NCBI GenBank assembly: GCA_963761445.1
Contig: CAVXHV010000005.1
Span: 3,782,001-3,846,000, forward strand
DNA length: 64,000 nt
Direction of reading: 5' to 3'
Source: CAVXHV01 sp963761445
GTDB taxonomy: Bacteria > Planctomycetota > Planctomycetia > Isosphaerales > Isosphaeraceae
Notes under the pieces: model-generated
Databases searched by the model: none
What the model saw: the letters and a program-made list of their open reading frames with translations, nothing else
What the model was told of the DNA's origin: nothing
Translations under genes and position numbers: made by a program
Shown: positions 48,290 to 58,039 of the stretch, in pieces
Layout of the letters: the number at the start of each line of letters is the position of its first letter
Position numbering within the stretch: the first letter of the stretch is position 1

Positions 48290-50758
48290 TCAGGTGCTGT
48301 CGCCGCCTCGAGCCGCGTCGGATGCCCGCGAAGGACGGGTGGCCTCGAGCTTCCGGAGAATCCGGGCTCGCATGCGGTTCGCTTCGGGGAGAATCGCGAT
48401 GGCTCGATGAAAATAAGACATCGCTTCATCGGGACGGTTAGATCGCTCGAGCATCACCGCCAGGCCCTCAACCGCAAGGGCGGCCCAGCGGCGGTAGTGA
48501 TCCACGGACGGATGATCGCGGAGCAGCTCCTCGAACGTCGTGACCGCCCTCCGCTCATGCGCCTCGGCCTCGGCTCGCCGGCCGCAGCTTGCGAGTGTGG
48601 ACGCCTGCGCATGGAGACTCCAGGCCAGCGACGCCCGGAACTCCGGGAGGAACGGAAATTCGGCCGCGAGCCTGGCCTTGCGATCGAGCGACCCCTGGCG
48701 GGCCGCCAGGGTCTGGTCCGGACCTGGCAATCGCTCGCAGTACCGGGGCATGGCGAACAGGTCTTGCAGCGAGACGACCCGCTGGCGACGGGCTGGATGG
48801 CCGGAGGACTCGGACTCCAGGTCGGCAAGCAGCGCCCGCCCCTGGGCCATGGTCTGTTCACCCTCCTCTCGTCGGTTCGTCGCGTTGAGCAGATGGCCCA
48901 GGTACGCAAATGCCTCGGCAAGCTCAGCTTTGCCCTCGAACGAACGCCCCTGCAAGCCTTTTCGCAGCGCGACCGCCCGGCGGAAGAGGGCCTCTTTCTC
49001 CGTGGCCTCGACCGGATCGACGATGCCGATCGACTTGGCCACCTCGAGGTAGTCGCGACTGACAGACCGGCAGAGCTTCTGCTCGCCCGGGAACTGGGCG
49101 GCAAGCCGGAAATGCTCATCGAGGGCCCGCCGGCGGAGCTTCTCGACTTCGTCGCCACCGGCGAGCTTCGTCGCCCCCCAGTCGGCGAGAACGTCGGCCG
49201 CTTCCTGGCGATACTTCAGGAGATTGGGGCTTTCTTTGAGGAGGAGGGTCAGGTTCCGGTCGGCCGCCTCAAACGCGGGCTCGGCCTCCGCGAACCGCGG
49301 AGATCGGGCCAGAATGTTGCCGACCCGGTGCTCGGCAAGAGCGGCGGCCCATCGCGTCTCGGAGTCGCCGGGGTTCTGGCGCAGCATCCGCTCGTAGATG
49401 GTCAGGGCCTTGAGCTGGAGGTTCTGCACCTCCTGGGTCCGCTCGGGGTCGCGAGTCAGCTCCGGGCCCGTCGTGGAGAGGCAGAACTCGTCGAGGGCGA
49501 CCAAGGCCACCCGGAGGTTTTCGCGAGTGCGGATTTGTTCGCGCCACAACAGGCCGACTCCGACCGCCGTGCCGAGAACGAAGAGCGCGAGGACGGTCGT
49601 CGCGATCGCCATGGCGAACCTGTTGCGGCGGACCCAGCGCGCCGCCTTGGTGGGGGCGCCTGGACGTCGGGCGAGTATCGGCCGGCCGTCGAGGAAGCGT
49701 CGAAGGTCTTCGGCGAGCTCCGTCGCCGAGCCATAGCGGTCGTCGAGCTCCTTGGCCATCGCGGAGGCGAGGATCGTCTCCAGATCTCGAGGAATCGTCG
49801 GGTCGAGCCGCCTGGGGGGAATCGGCTCGTCGGCCGCGATCTGCCCGAGCAATTCCTGGCGGTCGTGGCCGTCGAACGCGGGGCGAAGAGTTGCCAGCTC
49901 GTAAAGGGTCGCCCCGAGGCTGTAAACGTCCGTCCGGGCGTCGAGCTTGCGCCAGCCTCTGGCCTGTTCGGGGCTGAGGTAGCGAAGCGTGCCGATAACG
50001 TCGCCGGTATGGGTCAAGTCGCCACCGTCAAGGAATCGGGCGAGGCCGAAATCGGCGACCCAGAGGTGACCCGCCCGGTCGACCAGGAGGTTTGCCGGCT
50101 TCACGTCGCGATGGATGATCCCCAGGTCGTGGGCATGGGCCAGCGCCTCGGCAGCCTGCAAGGCGAGGCGGGCCGCCTCTCGCGGCGACATGATCGCTCG
50201 CGAGTCACCCGACCGCGCCTCGTGCACGAGCGAAGCGAGCGAACACCCTTCGACGATTCGCATGGCGTAGAAGTGAATCCCCTGTTCGCAGCCGATCTCG
50301 AACACCGGGACGATGTGCGGGTGATCGAGTGCCGCGGCGGCCTGTCCTTCGATCCGGAACCGCTCGATTTGCCTGGGGTCCGTCGCGAAGGACATCGGGA
50401 GCACCTTGAGGGCAACGATCCGGTCGGTCGCGACCTGGACGGCCTCGTAGACCACACCCATTCCCCCCCGGCCGAGCTCGCGAACGACCCGGTATCCGCC
50501 GATCGCGTCGGGGTCGAGGCGGAACTGGGCGGCGGGCGGCTCCGATCGCAGCAATGACTGGCGAAGCCCCGCCATCGTGGCGGCGGCCGGCAGGAGTTCC
50601 AGCAACGCCTCGGCGTGCTCGGGGTGCTCGGCCGCGAAGGCACGAGCATCAACCAGCTCACCCGCATGGAACCGGTCGATGAAGCGGTCGACCAGCTCGG
50701 CGAGCATCGCGTCGCACCTCTGTTCCCGGGTCGACCTCGTGACACGATTGAGGATCAT
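48290..50758 (-). CDS. transmembrane Ser/Thr protein kinase, intact, coupled to ECF sigma gene
   Basis: 822 residues, no frameshift. The N-terminal ~75 residues (FIDRFHAGELVDARAFAAEH, AEALLELLP) are the conserved extension of sigma-linked planctomycete kinases. Kinase motifs are RELGRGGMGVVYEA, ALKVLPMS, GIIHRDVKPANLL, DFGLARFL and RYLSPEQARG. A transmembrane helix (FAMAIATTVLALFVLGTAVG) leads to a C-terminal half with degenerate TPR-like helices (AALAEHRVGNILARSPRFAE; AEAFAYLGHLLNATNRREEG). ATG 50758 overlaps the sigma factor's stop as ATGA, so the two proteins are made from one transcript in linked amounts. This supports the view that the kinase controls that sigma factor, as expected for the ECF01-Gob-like arrangement. 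Confidence 0.92.
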   Translation of the reverse strand: MILNRVTRSTREQRCDAMLAELVDRFIDRFHAGELVDARAFAAEHPEHAEALLELLPAAATMAGLRQSLLRSEPPAAQFRLDPDAIGGYRVVRELGRGGMGVVYEAVQVATDRIVALKVLPMSFATDPRQIERFRIEGQAAAALDHPHIVPVFEIGCEQGIHFYAMRIVEGCSLASLVHEARSGDSRAIMSPREAARLALQAAEALAHAHDLGIIHRDVKPANLLVDRAGHLWVADFGLARFLDGGDLTHTGDVIGTLRYLSPEQARGWRKLDARTDVYSLGATLYELATLRPAFDGHDRQELLGQIAADEPIPPRRLDPTIPRDLETILASAMAKELDDRYGSATELAEDLRRFLDGRPILARRPGAPTKAARWVRRNRFAMAIATTVLALFVLGTAVGVGLLWREQIRTRENLRVALVALDEFCLSTTGPELTRDPERTQEVQNLQLKALTIYERMLRQNPGDSETRWAAALAEHRVGNILARSPRFAEAEPAFEAADRNLTLLLKESPNLLKYRQEAADVLADWGATKLAGGDEVEKLRRRALDEHFRLAAQFPGEQKLCRSVSRDYLEVAKSIGIVDPVEATEKEALFRRAVALRKGLQGRSFEGKAELAEAFAYLGHLLNATNRREEGEQTMAQGRALLADLESESSGHPARRQRVVSLQDLFAMPRYCERLPGPDQTLAARQGSLDRKARLAAEFPFLPEFRASLAWSLHAQASTLASCGRRAEAEAHERRAVTTFEELLRDHPSVDHYRRWAALAVEGLAVMLERSNRPDEAMSYFHRAIAILPEANRMRARILRKLEATRPSRASDAARGGDST

Positions 50759-51372
50759 CGCGGTTCCTCGAGGAAAGTTTGAACTCGCCGGAGCGCGCGG
50801 ATGTGTCGGACCTTGGCGGCGCCCTCATTGATACCGAGGGCCGTCGCGATCTGCGCCATCGACAGGGCCTCGATATGGCGCATCGCCAGGAGCCTACGGT
50901 CCGCCTCGGACAAACGAGCCATCGCGGCACGGACGCGCTGGCAGTCTTCTTCGCGGATCGCCCGGCCGCTCGGGCTGGTTCCTCCGGCAACAGGATGCTG
51001 GCCCGCGGCCCGCCCCCCCCGGTACAAGGAAGATAAAACGAGCGGTAGCTCGCGATCGACGCTTCGCTTGCCGGTGCGGAGATGATGCCGATGAAGCTTG
51101 GCCAAACGTTCCAGCGCGAATTGACGGAGCCAGGGCAGGAGCGGAAGTGGCGGATTCTGCAAGTAGGCCGAAAGCCGCAGGGCGGCGTCTGCCAGGGCCT
51201 CCTGGATAACGTCCGACGGGTCGATCCTGGCGGCGACCCGCCGGTCGAGTCGACTCGCGACCAGCCGGCGAAGCCGGTCGCGATGGCCCGCCAGGATGGC
51301 CGCCTCTGCGTGCGGGTCTCCGCGGCGCGCCCGCGCGATCAATCCGTCGGTATCTTCGGTGGTCGAGGCCAT
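50755..51372 (-). CDS. ECF-type RNA polymerase sigma factor
   Basis: 205 residues, intact. Region 2 is RLRRLVASRLDRRVAARIDP then SDVIQEALADAALRLSAYLQ; the WLRQFALERLAKLHRHHL motif follows. Region 4 reads ARLSEADRRLLAMRHIEALS then MAQIATALGINEGAAKVRHI as helix-turn-helix. ATG 51372 is used. A linker between regions 2 and 4 is rich in Gly/Arg (SSLYRGGRAAGQHPVAGG). It is translationally coupled to the kinase gene. Its promoter should lie in the ~210 bp up to 51584, which is otherwise non-coding and includes two GCACAGGCA direct repeats (51487-51495 and 51512-51520). Confidence 0.9.
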   Translation of the reverse strand: MASTTEDTDGLIARARRGDPHAEAAILAGHRDRLRRLVASRLDRRVAARIDPSDVIQEALADAALRLSAYLQNPPLPLLPWLRQFALERLAKLHRHHLRTGKRSVDRELPLVLSSLYRGGRAAGQHPVAGGTSPSGRAIREEDCQRVRAAMARLSEADRRLLAMRHIEALSMAQIATALGINEGAAKVRHIRALRRVQTFLEEPR

Positions 51373-51584
51373 GAAGTCGAAGTCTCCCGTCTGACTGTAA
51401 ACCCTCCCAGACCGCGAAAAAGGTTACAAGGGGTCGGGAAAACGGCCGTTCGGTCCGCCAGCGGCTGACCAAAATTAGTTAAACAAGCACAGGCACTTGA
51501 AAATGAGTGGGGCACAGGCAGTCCGATGGACTTACCGAGCGTTGTTTGCACGCCAAGGGTGCGGGAACAATCCGGAACTGGAAT

Positions 51585-52748
51585 CTACAACTCCCTCAGC
51601 GCACTGATCACGTCCAGCCGCACCGCTCGCACCGCCGGCAGCATTCCGCCGAAGATCCCCATTACGAGCGTCATCACCAGTGCCACACCCATCACCAGCG
51701 GCCCGAACCGGAATGACACCGTCATCGACGCAAAGCTGTTGAAATCGCTCGTTTCATAGGTCAGCGCATTGAGGGGCAGCGTCGCCAGAAGCCCCGCGCC
51801 TCCGCCCAAGGCACAGAGCAGGATCGACTCGCCCAGGAAGCTGATCAAAACGTCAAATTGTGAAAACCCAAGCGCCCGCATCGTGCCAATTTCGCGAGTG
51901 CGCGTGGCCACGGCGGCAAACATCGTGTTCGCCGCTGCGAACATGGCGCCAAACGTCAAGAGCACGGCGATCATGGTGCCCGCCCCCTTCAAGAAGAGGC
52001 CCGAGCTGCTCTGGGTCTCGAAGTACCTCGACTCGGGCATCGCCGACAGCTTGAAGCGTTCATCCTTGTCGATTGTTTCGATGAGCTCGGCAAGTTCCGC
52101 CGGCCCCTTCGCGCGGAGCTGCACGCATGAGACCGAGCCGTCGCGTCCGGTGTTCCGTACCACGTCGTCGAAATCCGCCCACACTTCGCTCTCGGCCGCG
52201 CTGCCTCCGGCGGTGAAGATCCCCACGACCTTGTATTGTTCCTTCGGACCGAAATTCAGGGTGCCATTGACCTGCGCTCCCTTGAACCGCGCCGACATCT
52301 TCTGGCTGACGATGCATTCTCCCTTGCCGGTGTCGAAATCCCGGCCGCCGACGATCTTGAAATGCGGTCGAAGTGCCCGCGACGCCGGCTGCACTCCGCG
52401 CACGATGATGTTCGTCGTCGTCCCGTTCTGGCGCTGGGCGATGGGAATGTTCAGCAGCTCTTCGGCGGCGATCGGATTGCCGTCCTTGTCCTTCTCGATC
52501 CCGGGCAGGACCAGCAGCTCGTCTGCCTTCGACGCCTCGAAACCACCCGTGGTCTCCGTCACCGAGCCCTTGCGCATCACGATCAGGTCGAGCGGGTCGC
52601 CCGAAACTTTCAGGCTGTGCTCGAGCCCCTCGACCAGACCGAAGAGGATGCACGACGACCAGACAACGAGGCCAGTGCCCAGCGTGGTCATAGCCGTCGT
52701 CTTCCAGCGCACTCGCAAGTTGCGAACGTTGTACTTGAGCGGGATCAT
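51585..52748 (-). CDS. FtsX/MacB-type ABC permease (second permease of efflux operon)
   Basis: ATG 52748 gives MIPLKYNVRNLRVRWKTTAM followed by TM1 (TTLGTGLVVWSSCILFGLVE). A ~220-residue extracytoplasmic MacB-like domain follows, then three C-terminal helices: MIAVLLTFGAMFAAANTMFA, FLGESILLCALGGGAGLLAT and GPLVMGVALVMTLVMGIFGG, ending PAVRAVRLDVISALREL. The TREIGTMRALGF coupling segment before the second helix is the site that contacts the ATPase. Intact, 387 residues. Last gene of a four-gene operon (adaptor, ATPase, permease, permease); it begins 10 bp after the first permease. Confidence 0.88.
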   Translation of the reverse strand: MIPLKYNVRNLRVRWKTTAMTTLGTGLVVWSSCILFGLVEGLEHSLKVSGDPLDLIVMRKGSVTETTGGFEASKADELLVLPGIEKDKDGNPIAAEELLNIPIAQRQNGTTTNIIVRGVQPASRALRPHFKIVGGRDFDTGKGECIVSQKMSARFKGAQVNGTLNFGPKEQYKVVGIFTAGGSAAESEVWADFDDVVRNTGRDGSVSCVQLRAKGPAELAELIETIDKDERFKLSAMPESRYFETQSSSGLFLKGAGTMIAVLLTFGAMFAAANTMFAAVATRTREIGTMRALGFSQFDVLISFLGESILLCALGGGAGLLATLPLNALTYETSDFNSFASMTVSFRFGPLVMGVALVMTLVMGIFGGMLPAVRAVRLDVISALREL

Positions 52749-52758
52749 GGCAGCTTGA

Positions 52759-53972
52759 TCAGACGACCCTCCGCAAACCATCGATCACCGAAAGATCGGC
52801 GGCTTTCACCGCCGGGTAAAGACCGCTCAAGAACCCGATCAAGAGCGAGACCGCGACACCCTGAAGCGCAATGTTCCACGGCACGTAGTAAAAAGGCAAA
52901 AAGCCCCCGGAGTATTTCGAGAGATCGACGACGTCGCAGAACGCCTTCGATCCCAGCGCCCGACCGCGCCGCCAAACCCCGCCACCAGCACGGCCTCGGT
53001 CAAGACGATGAACAGGATCAACCGGCGGGTGAAGCCGATCGCCTTGAGCACCGCCACTTCGCTGGTTCGCTCCCGCATCGACATCGCCATCGAATTGGCC
53101 GCCACGCAAAGCAGCGAGAAGATCACCGCGATGCTGATGACCTTGATCATCCCCCTCATGTCGCCCAGCATTTCCTCGAACATCTTGCCGAACGCCTCCT
53201 CCGTCTGCGTGCGTGTGGGAAACTCACTGTTGCGGTACATGTCGTCGACTTGCTTGCAAAGCGGCGCCATCGAGTCGGCCGATTTGCACCGGATGAAAAT
53301 CATGCCCGCATTCCCCGAAACGCGAGCGCTGGCCGGCCGCAGCCCGCCACCGGAGGTGAAAACCGCTTTCTTGAGCAGCTCATCGAAGTAGTCCCAGCGC
53401 AACAGGCACATCCGCAGGTCACGGTTCGACGGCCCGTCGTAGATGGCCCTGATCGTCAGGTTCAAGTCAACCGGGTAAGTCGCCCTGGCAATCGGCAGGG
53501 TGTCGCCGACCGAGAGCTTCTCTTCATTGGCCAGTTTTCTGCCGATCGCGCAGCCGTCCATGTTCTCCTGGAAGGCCTTGAGCTCCTCCGGCGGGACCGT
53601 GAACTCGCTCATGACCGTGAACACCGTCTTGGGGTCGATCGCGAACTGCGCGAATGGCATCGGTCGATCTTTATATTTGCCGCCTACCCAGTTGAATGGC
53701 GTGACCGCACGCACGCCGTCGACCACCAGCACGCCGTCGAGCTCGGCAATCTCACTCACCCGCGCGATCGGAATCATGCCGGCAAAGCCGTTGGCGTTCA
53801 AGGCAGCGATGCGGTTGTAGATCCGCGTCGAGGAATTGGCCTCGTCGCTGATCGCGAAGAACGAAAGCAGGATCATCATCAAAGCGAGGCAGATCGCCGT
53901 CGACGCAATCGTGAGTAGCGATCGCACCGGATTGCGCCGGGCATTGCGAAAAATGTAGGTGAAGTACTTCAT
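52759..53972 (-). CDS. FtsX/MacB-type ABC permease (first permease of efflux operon, one frameshift)
   Basis: MKYFTYIFRNARRNPVRSLL opens the protein, followed by TM1 (IASTAICLALMMILLSFFAI). A large extracytoplasmic domain comes next, then MIKVISIAVIFSLLCVAANS, the coupling segment RERTSEVAVLKAIGFTRRLI and LFIVLTEAVLVAGFGG. The frame shifts near 52970 and continues ALGSKAFCDVVDLSKYSGGF and QGVAVSLLIGFLSGLYPAVK to the stop at 52759. About 404 residues. ATG 53972 overlaps the ATPase stop as ATGA. Two different permeases with one ATPase would form a heterodimeric pump, in contrast to homodimeric MacB. Confidence 0.86.
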
Positions 53973-54686
53973 TTGGCCGTGGACACCGGGTTCTCCGGGA
54001 TCACCTCATCAACCAGGCGGCCCTTATCGAGGTGCAGCGTCATCGTGGCACGCTGTGCGGCCAGCGGGTCGTGCGTCACCATCACGATCGTCTTCTGAAA
54101 TTCGCGGTTGAGCTGGACCAGGAGTTCGAGGATCTCGCTGCCGGTAGCCCGGTCGAGATCACCCGTCGGCTCGTCGGCAACCAGCAGATAGGGGTCGGTG
54201 ACAATCGCCCGCGCGATGGCCACCCGCTGCTCCTGCCCGCCGGAAAGCTGCCGGGGATAATGATGCTCGCGGCCGGCTAAGCCCACGATCTTGAGCGCTG
54301 TCATCACATTTTCACGCCGCTTGCGCCGGGACAGGTGCGTCAGCAAGAGCGGCAGCTCGACGTTTTCAAGCGCCGTGAGCACGGGAATGAGGTTATAGGT
54401 CTGGAAAATGAAGCCGACGTTATTGGCCCGCCAGCGAGTGATCTCGCCCTCGGACAGCTCGCCCAGGTCCTGACCATGCACGATCACTTCGCCTTCGGTC
54501 GCGCCGATCGAGCCCGGCAATCAAGTTCAGCAGGGTGGTCTTGCCCGAGCCGGAGGGGCCCATGAGGGCGAGGAACTCGCCTTCCTCGATGGTCAGATCG
54601 AGGTCGGTGAGCACCGGAATGCGAAACGCATCGCGGCGGTATTCTTTGTCGACCCCACGCAAAACGATCGAAGGAATGTCCGCCAT
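53969..54686 (-). CDS. ABC transporter ATPase, LolD/MacB type (one frameshift)
   Basis: From ATG 54686 (MADIPSIVLRGVDKEYRRDA) it has Walker A MGPSGSGKTTLLNLIAGLD. A shift near 54520 then precedes ATEGEVIVHGQDLGELSEGE, Q-loop FIFQTYNLIPVLTALENVEL, signature LSGGQEQRVAIARAI, Walker B LLVADEPTGDLDRATG and the switch VTHDPLAA. About 239 residues when joined, normal for the family. The unusual Gln-Glu in SGGQEQRV (normally QQQRV) is worth noting. It is the only ATPase in the operon and would energise both permeases. The stop overlaps the permease start. Confidence 0.88.
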
Positions 54687-54698
54687 GGAGCCTTTACC

Positions 54699-55991
54699 TC
54701 ATTCGGCAACCCGTACGTGGTCGTAATCCTGCAACGATTTGGGTGGGCTCAGAACAACCTTCTCGTCCAGCTTCAGCCCCGACTCGACCCGCCACAGGTC
54801 TTCGGTGCTGTTGGCGACCTGGACCTGGCTCTTGCGGACGATGTTGTCGGTCTGGACCACCCAGACGTAATCGTGGCCGCTCTCGTTGAACACCGCCGAC
54901 TTGTTCACGAATAGAAACGTTTTTCCGGCAGACGGATTGTTGGCCGACTCACTCGGTAGAAAATAGACCTTCGCAGCCAGCTCGGGGAAGAGGTTGTCGT
55001 CGGGATCGAGAATCTCCACTTTCACCTTGACGGTCTTGCGAGTTCGGTCGCTCATCGGCAAGATCTGCCTGAGCCGGCCGCAGTATCGCTTCGACGGAAT
55101 CGCCGAGACCGAGACTGACGCCGGCTGCCCGATCGCGATCCGCCACAAGTGACCCTCGGAAATGTCGGTTTCCACATCCACGTGCCTGAGGTCGGCGAGC
55201 GTCACGACGGCCGACCGTCCCAGCGACGAGCTCATGGAGGTGGGCGAGATGATCTCACCGACCTCACCCTGCTTCTCCACGACCGTGCCGTCAAACGGAG
55301 CATAAAGATGCATCGTGACGATGGTGGCCTTGAGCTCGTCGATATTCGATTTCACGAGCTTGACGCCCGCTTCGAGCGCGGCCGCTCGCGCAGACGCTTT
55401 CTTGTGCTCGGCCTGCCCTTTCTCGTATTCCTCGGCGGTGGCCTTCTTCTGGTTATAAAGCCGGGTCACCCGGTAGTCTTCGCGCTCTCTGGCCCAGAGG
55501 TCGGCTCGCGCTTCCTCGAGCTCGGCGGCGGTCCGCTCGGCCTGCGCATGCCGCGAAGCCAGCATCGCCTTCAAATCATTGTGCTCGATGACGGCCAGCG
55601 TGTCGCCCTTCTTGACCTTGTCGCCCTCGATCACTCTCATTTCCTCGACTCGGCCGGCGATCTTGGTGCCGATGGTCGCCTGGTAGCGCGACTTCAAATA
55701 ACCGGTCGCATCGAGCAGCGTCGACGCTTCCGCCCACGTCTTCGCCGACACGCGGCCGATCGTGACCTCCGGCCGCGACCGCATCTGGTCGTACTGGCGA
55801 TATCCATAGACGCCGGCGGCGCCCAGAAGCCCCAGCGGAATCATCCACAGGATCCACGAAATCAACCGCAGTATCCCACCCCCGCGCCGGGGCGATGGCT
55901 TGCTCTGGCCGTTCCTTCTCGATTTGATCGAGTTGGGACGTTCGATCTTGAGCGATGCAAGTTCATCCCGTAGCGTACTCGCCATGACCAC
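54699..55991 (-). CDS. HlyD/MacA-like periplasmic adaptor, first gene of the ABC efflux operon
   Basis: Intact, 430 residues. Cytoplasmic basic tail (SKPSPRRGGGILRLISWILW), one transmembrane helix, then TIGTKIAGRVEEMRVIEGDK (first lipoyl half), a coiled-coil hairpin rich in Ala/Glu/Lys (YEKGQAEHKKASARAAALEA), LYAPFDGTVVEKQGEVGEII (second half) and barrel domains (VSVSAIPSKRYCGRLRQILP). The final part (GLKLDEKVVLSPPKSLQDYD) is the membrane-proximal domain. ATG 55991 is used; ATG 55985 is alternative. No outer-membrane channel is encoded here, so the TolC-like protein at 18132-19821 or another elsewhere would be needed if the system spans the envelope. Confidence 0.88.
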   Translation of the reverse strand: MVMASTLRDELASLKIERPNSIKSRRNGQSKPSPRRGGGILRLISWILWMIPLGLLGAAGVYGYRQYDQMRSRPEVTIGRVSAKTWAEASTLLDATGYLKSRYQATIGTKIAGRVEEMRVIEGDKVKKGDTLAVIEHNDLKAMLASRHAQAERTAAELEEARADLWAREREDYRVTRLYNQKKATAEEYEKGQAEHKKASARAAALEAGVKLVKSNIDELKATIVTMHLYAPFDGTVVEKQGEVGEIISPTSMSSSLGRSAVVTLADLRHVDVETDISEGHLWRIAIGQPASVSVSAIPSKRYCGRLRQILPMSDRTRKTVKVKVEILDPDDNLFPELAAKVYFLPSESANNPSAGKTFLFVNKSAVFNESGHDYVWVVQTDNIVRKSQVQVANSTEDLWRVESGLKLDEKVVLSPPKSLQDYDHVRVAE

Positions 55992-56152
55992 CTCAAACCC
56001 GAACGGCTCAGTCCAGGTTCCCTGTTTGACTTGATCGATTTTCGATCTGGTGGGTTACCTGCAAGAAAGAATCGTGCCGAACTGAACTGTGTGAAAATTA
56101 TAACGAACTTGGTTTGAAGCGTCGAGTCGAGTGAAAGGGAAGGGAAGCGATC

Positions 56153-57166
56153 ATGCTGGTTGTGATGAAGAGCCACTCGACCTCTGATGAGATCGAGGCC
56201 GTGCTAGAATCGATCCGCCGAATGGGGCTGACCCCGCACCCGATGCCCGGCGCAACGCGCACGGCAATCGGCATCACCGGGAACACGGGCGCGGTCGATC
56301 CGCGCACGATCGAGGTTCTGCCCGGCGTGCACGAGCTGCTGCGCGTGACCAAGCCCTACAAGCTCGCCAGCCGCGAAATGCGCGCGCACGACACGATCGT
56401 GCCGCACGAGCCACGGTGCATTTGGAGGGGGATCGTTCACGATCATCGCCGGACCATGCTCGGTCGAGGATGAGCCGACGCTCTTGCGCACCGCCGAGTG
56501 GCTCATGGCTCGCGGCATACGCTTTCTGCGCGCGGCGCGTTCAAGCCGCGCACCAGCCCCTACGCCTTTCAAGGGCTGGGGCTCGAGGGTCTCGCTATCT
56601 TGCAGCGAGCACGCGAAAAGACGGGAATCGCCGTCGTGACCGAGCTCATGGACACCGAAAACGCCGACGCGGTGGAGGCAGTAGCCGACGTGATCCAGAT
56701 CGGCGCACGGAACATGCAGAACTTCAGCCTGCTGCGGCGGGTCGCTCGCTCGCGCCAGCCCGTGCTTTTGAAACGCGGCATGTCGGCAACGCTCGAGGAA
56801 TTGCTGATGTCCGCCGAGTATTTGCTTTCGGGCGGAAACTACAACGTGATTCTGTGCGAGCGGGGAGTGCGGACGTTCTCGGACCACAGCCGCAACACGC
56901 TGGATCTTTCGGTGATCCCGCCGGCCAAGGCACTCTCGCACTTACCGATTCTGGTCGATCCCAGCCACGGCACCGGCAAGCGTGACTACGTGCCGCCGAT
57001 GGCGCTGGCCGCGCTGGCCTCGGGCGCCGACGGCTTGCTGATCGAAGTGCACCCGAGCCCCGACCGCGCACTTTCCGACGGCGCGCAGTCCCTCGATTTC
57101 GACCGTTTCGAGCACCTGCTCGCGCAGGCTTCGGAAGCTCGCCGAGCCCCTGGGTCGCACCTGTGA
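56153..57166 (+). CDS. aroF: DAHP synthase (3-deoxy-7-phosphoheptulonate synthase), type I-beta (frameshifted twice)
   Basis: First enzyme of the shikimate pathway, condensing phosphoenolpyruvate and erythrose 4-phosphate. An N-terminal ferredoxin-like regulatory domain (MLVVMKSHSTSDEIEAVLES to PYKLASRE) is followed by the catalytic barrel. Two shifts, near 56425 and 56530, put the segment TIIAGPCSVEDEPTLLRTAE in another frame. Beyond them come FKPRTSPYAFQGLGLEG, VVTELMDTENADAVEAVADV, IQIGARNMQNFSLLRRVAR, LLKRGMSATLEELLMSAEYL and the metal-site motif LVDPSHGTGKRDYVPPMALA. About 338 residues, normal for the AroF/TIGR01361 type. ATG 56153 follows AAGGGAAGC. Divergent from the ABC efflux operon; the 161-bp gap should hold both promoters. 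Confidence 0.9.
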
Positions 57167-57190
57167 ATTCGGCTGACCGGACACAAGCTC

Positions 57191-57403
57191 TTCTGTAGTA
57201 GGCACACGCCGTGTGCCGTAACCGCAATTCCGTACTAAGTGGGGCCGCAGAATTGCCCGGGCAGAGTGTGGGCTATCGGGCCGCGCCGGCCGCCGCGTCC
57301 GATCAGACTGATCCGACCGATCGGTCCGATCAGACGCGGCGACCGGCGTGCGCAGAGTCTTGAGCGGTCGCACTTAGGCACACGCCGTGTGCCTGCTACA
57401 AAA
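57191..57403. repeat. REPIN-like pair of inverted palindromic repeats
   Basis: The near-perfect palindrome GGCACACGCCGTGTGCC occurs at 57201-57217 and 57377-57393. The flanks show the copies are inverted relative to each other: TGTAGTA precedes the first and TGCTACA follows the second. Between them lie two direct copies of GTCCGATCAGAC (57297-57308 and 57324-57335) inside a larger imperfect palindrome of GATC-containing units. No gene is present. Two REPs facing each other around a short spacer is the layout called REPIN, normally mobilised by a RAYT transposase encoded elsewhere. Confidence 0.65.
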
Positions 57404-57531
57404 GCAGCAAACGCAGATCGTCACAGAATCCCGCCGACCCCCTGGTCATCACCTACGACTTTTGTCACAATACCCCTGGCAGTGCAAACTCGGATCACAT
57501 CGTTCCTGTTCCCCCGAGGGGCCTGCAACAA

Positions 57532-58037
57532 ATGAACAACGAGGAATATCTCGCGCAGATCACGATCCCGGTCCCCTGCCCTCAGCACTGGCGGCGGATG
57601 CGCGGAGCAATCGAACGCGGCATTGCGACCATTGCGGCAAGAACGTACACAACCTGGCGGCGATGACTTCGGATGAAGTCGTGGCGCTCGTCAAGAAGAA
57701 TGACGGCGAGCTTTGCGGCCTCGTCACGCGACGACACGACGGCACACTTCTGACGTCCGATCGCCGCCCGAAGCGATCCCGCCGCTCGAAACCCCGGCAG
57801 TTCAAGATCGGCGGCCTGATGGCTTTCATCGCGTGCCCGGCGCCCGTGTTCGGAGTGGTCCGCTTCTTCAGGGATGCCATGCAATCGAGAGTATCAGGGG
57901 CGGTCAGGGTGGGATGCTCGTATCCCGGCAGCGCCGCTCAATACTCCGAAGTCGACCCGGACGAAGAACCCGACCGCGAAGGCTGCCTCGACGAGCCCGC
58001 ATCGGACGAACCGACCCCTTCTCGTCCAGGAGCGTAA
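57532..58037 (+). CDS. hypothetical protein with planctomycete CxxC / VHNLAAMT motif (one frameshift)
   Basis: ATG 57532 gives MNNEEYLAQITIPVPCPQHW. A shift near 57600 leads into TRHCDHCGKNVHNLAAMTSD then EVVALVKKNDGELCGLVTRR and HDGTLLTSDRRPKR. The series 'IPxPC...W..M', 'RHCxxC.K.VHNL.AMT' and 'CGxxxR.DG...T' is a recurring planctomycete family that probably binds one metal through four cysteines; its function is not known to me. A hydrophobic segment (IGGLMAFIACPAPVFGVVRF) follows, then an acidic C-terminus (SEVDPDEEPDREGCLDEPAS). About 168 residues. It ends 2 bp before the lipoprotein gene, so the two are one unit. Confidence 0.68.
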
Positions 58038-58039
58038 CG

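Noticed and set aside
48206..50557. 783-codon plus-strand frame, and a similar 433-codon frame at 21553-22854
   Set aside because: Both are antisense to Ser/Thr kinase genes whose own strand shows every kinase motif.
52236..53918. 560-codon plus-strand frame
   Set aside because: Antisense to the two FtsX permeases; composition is His/Arg/Pro-rich and no domain is visible.
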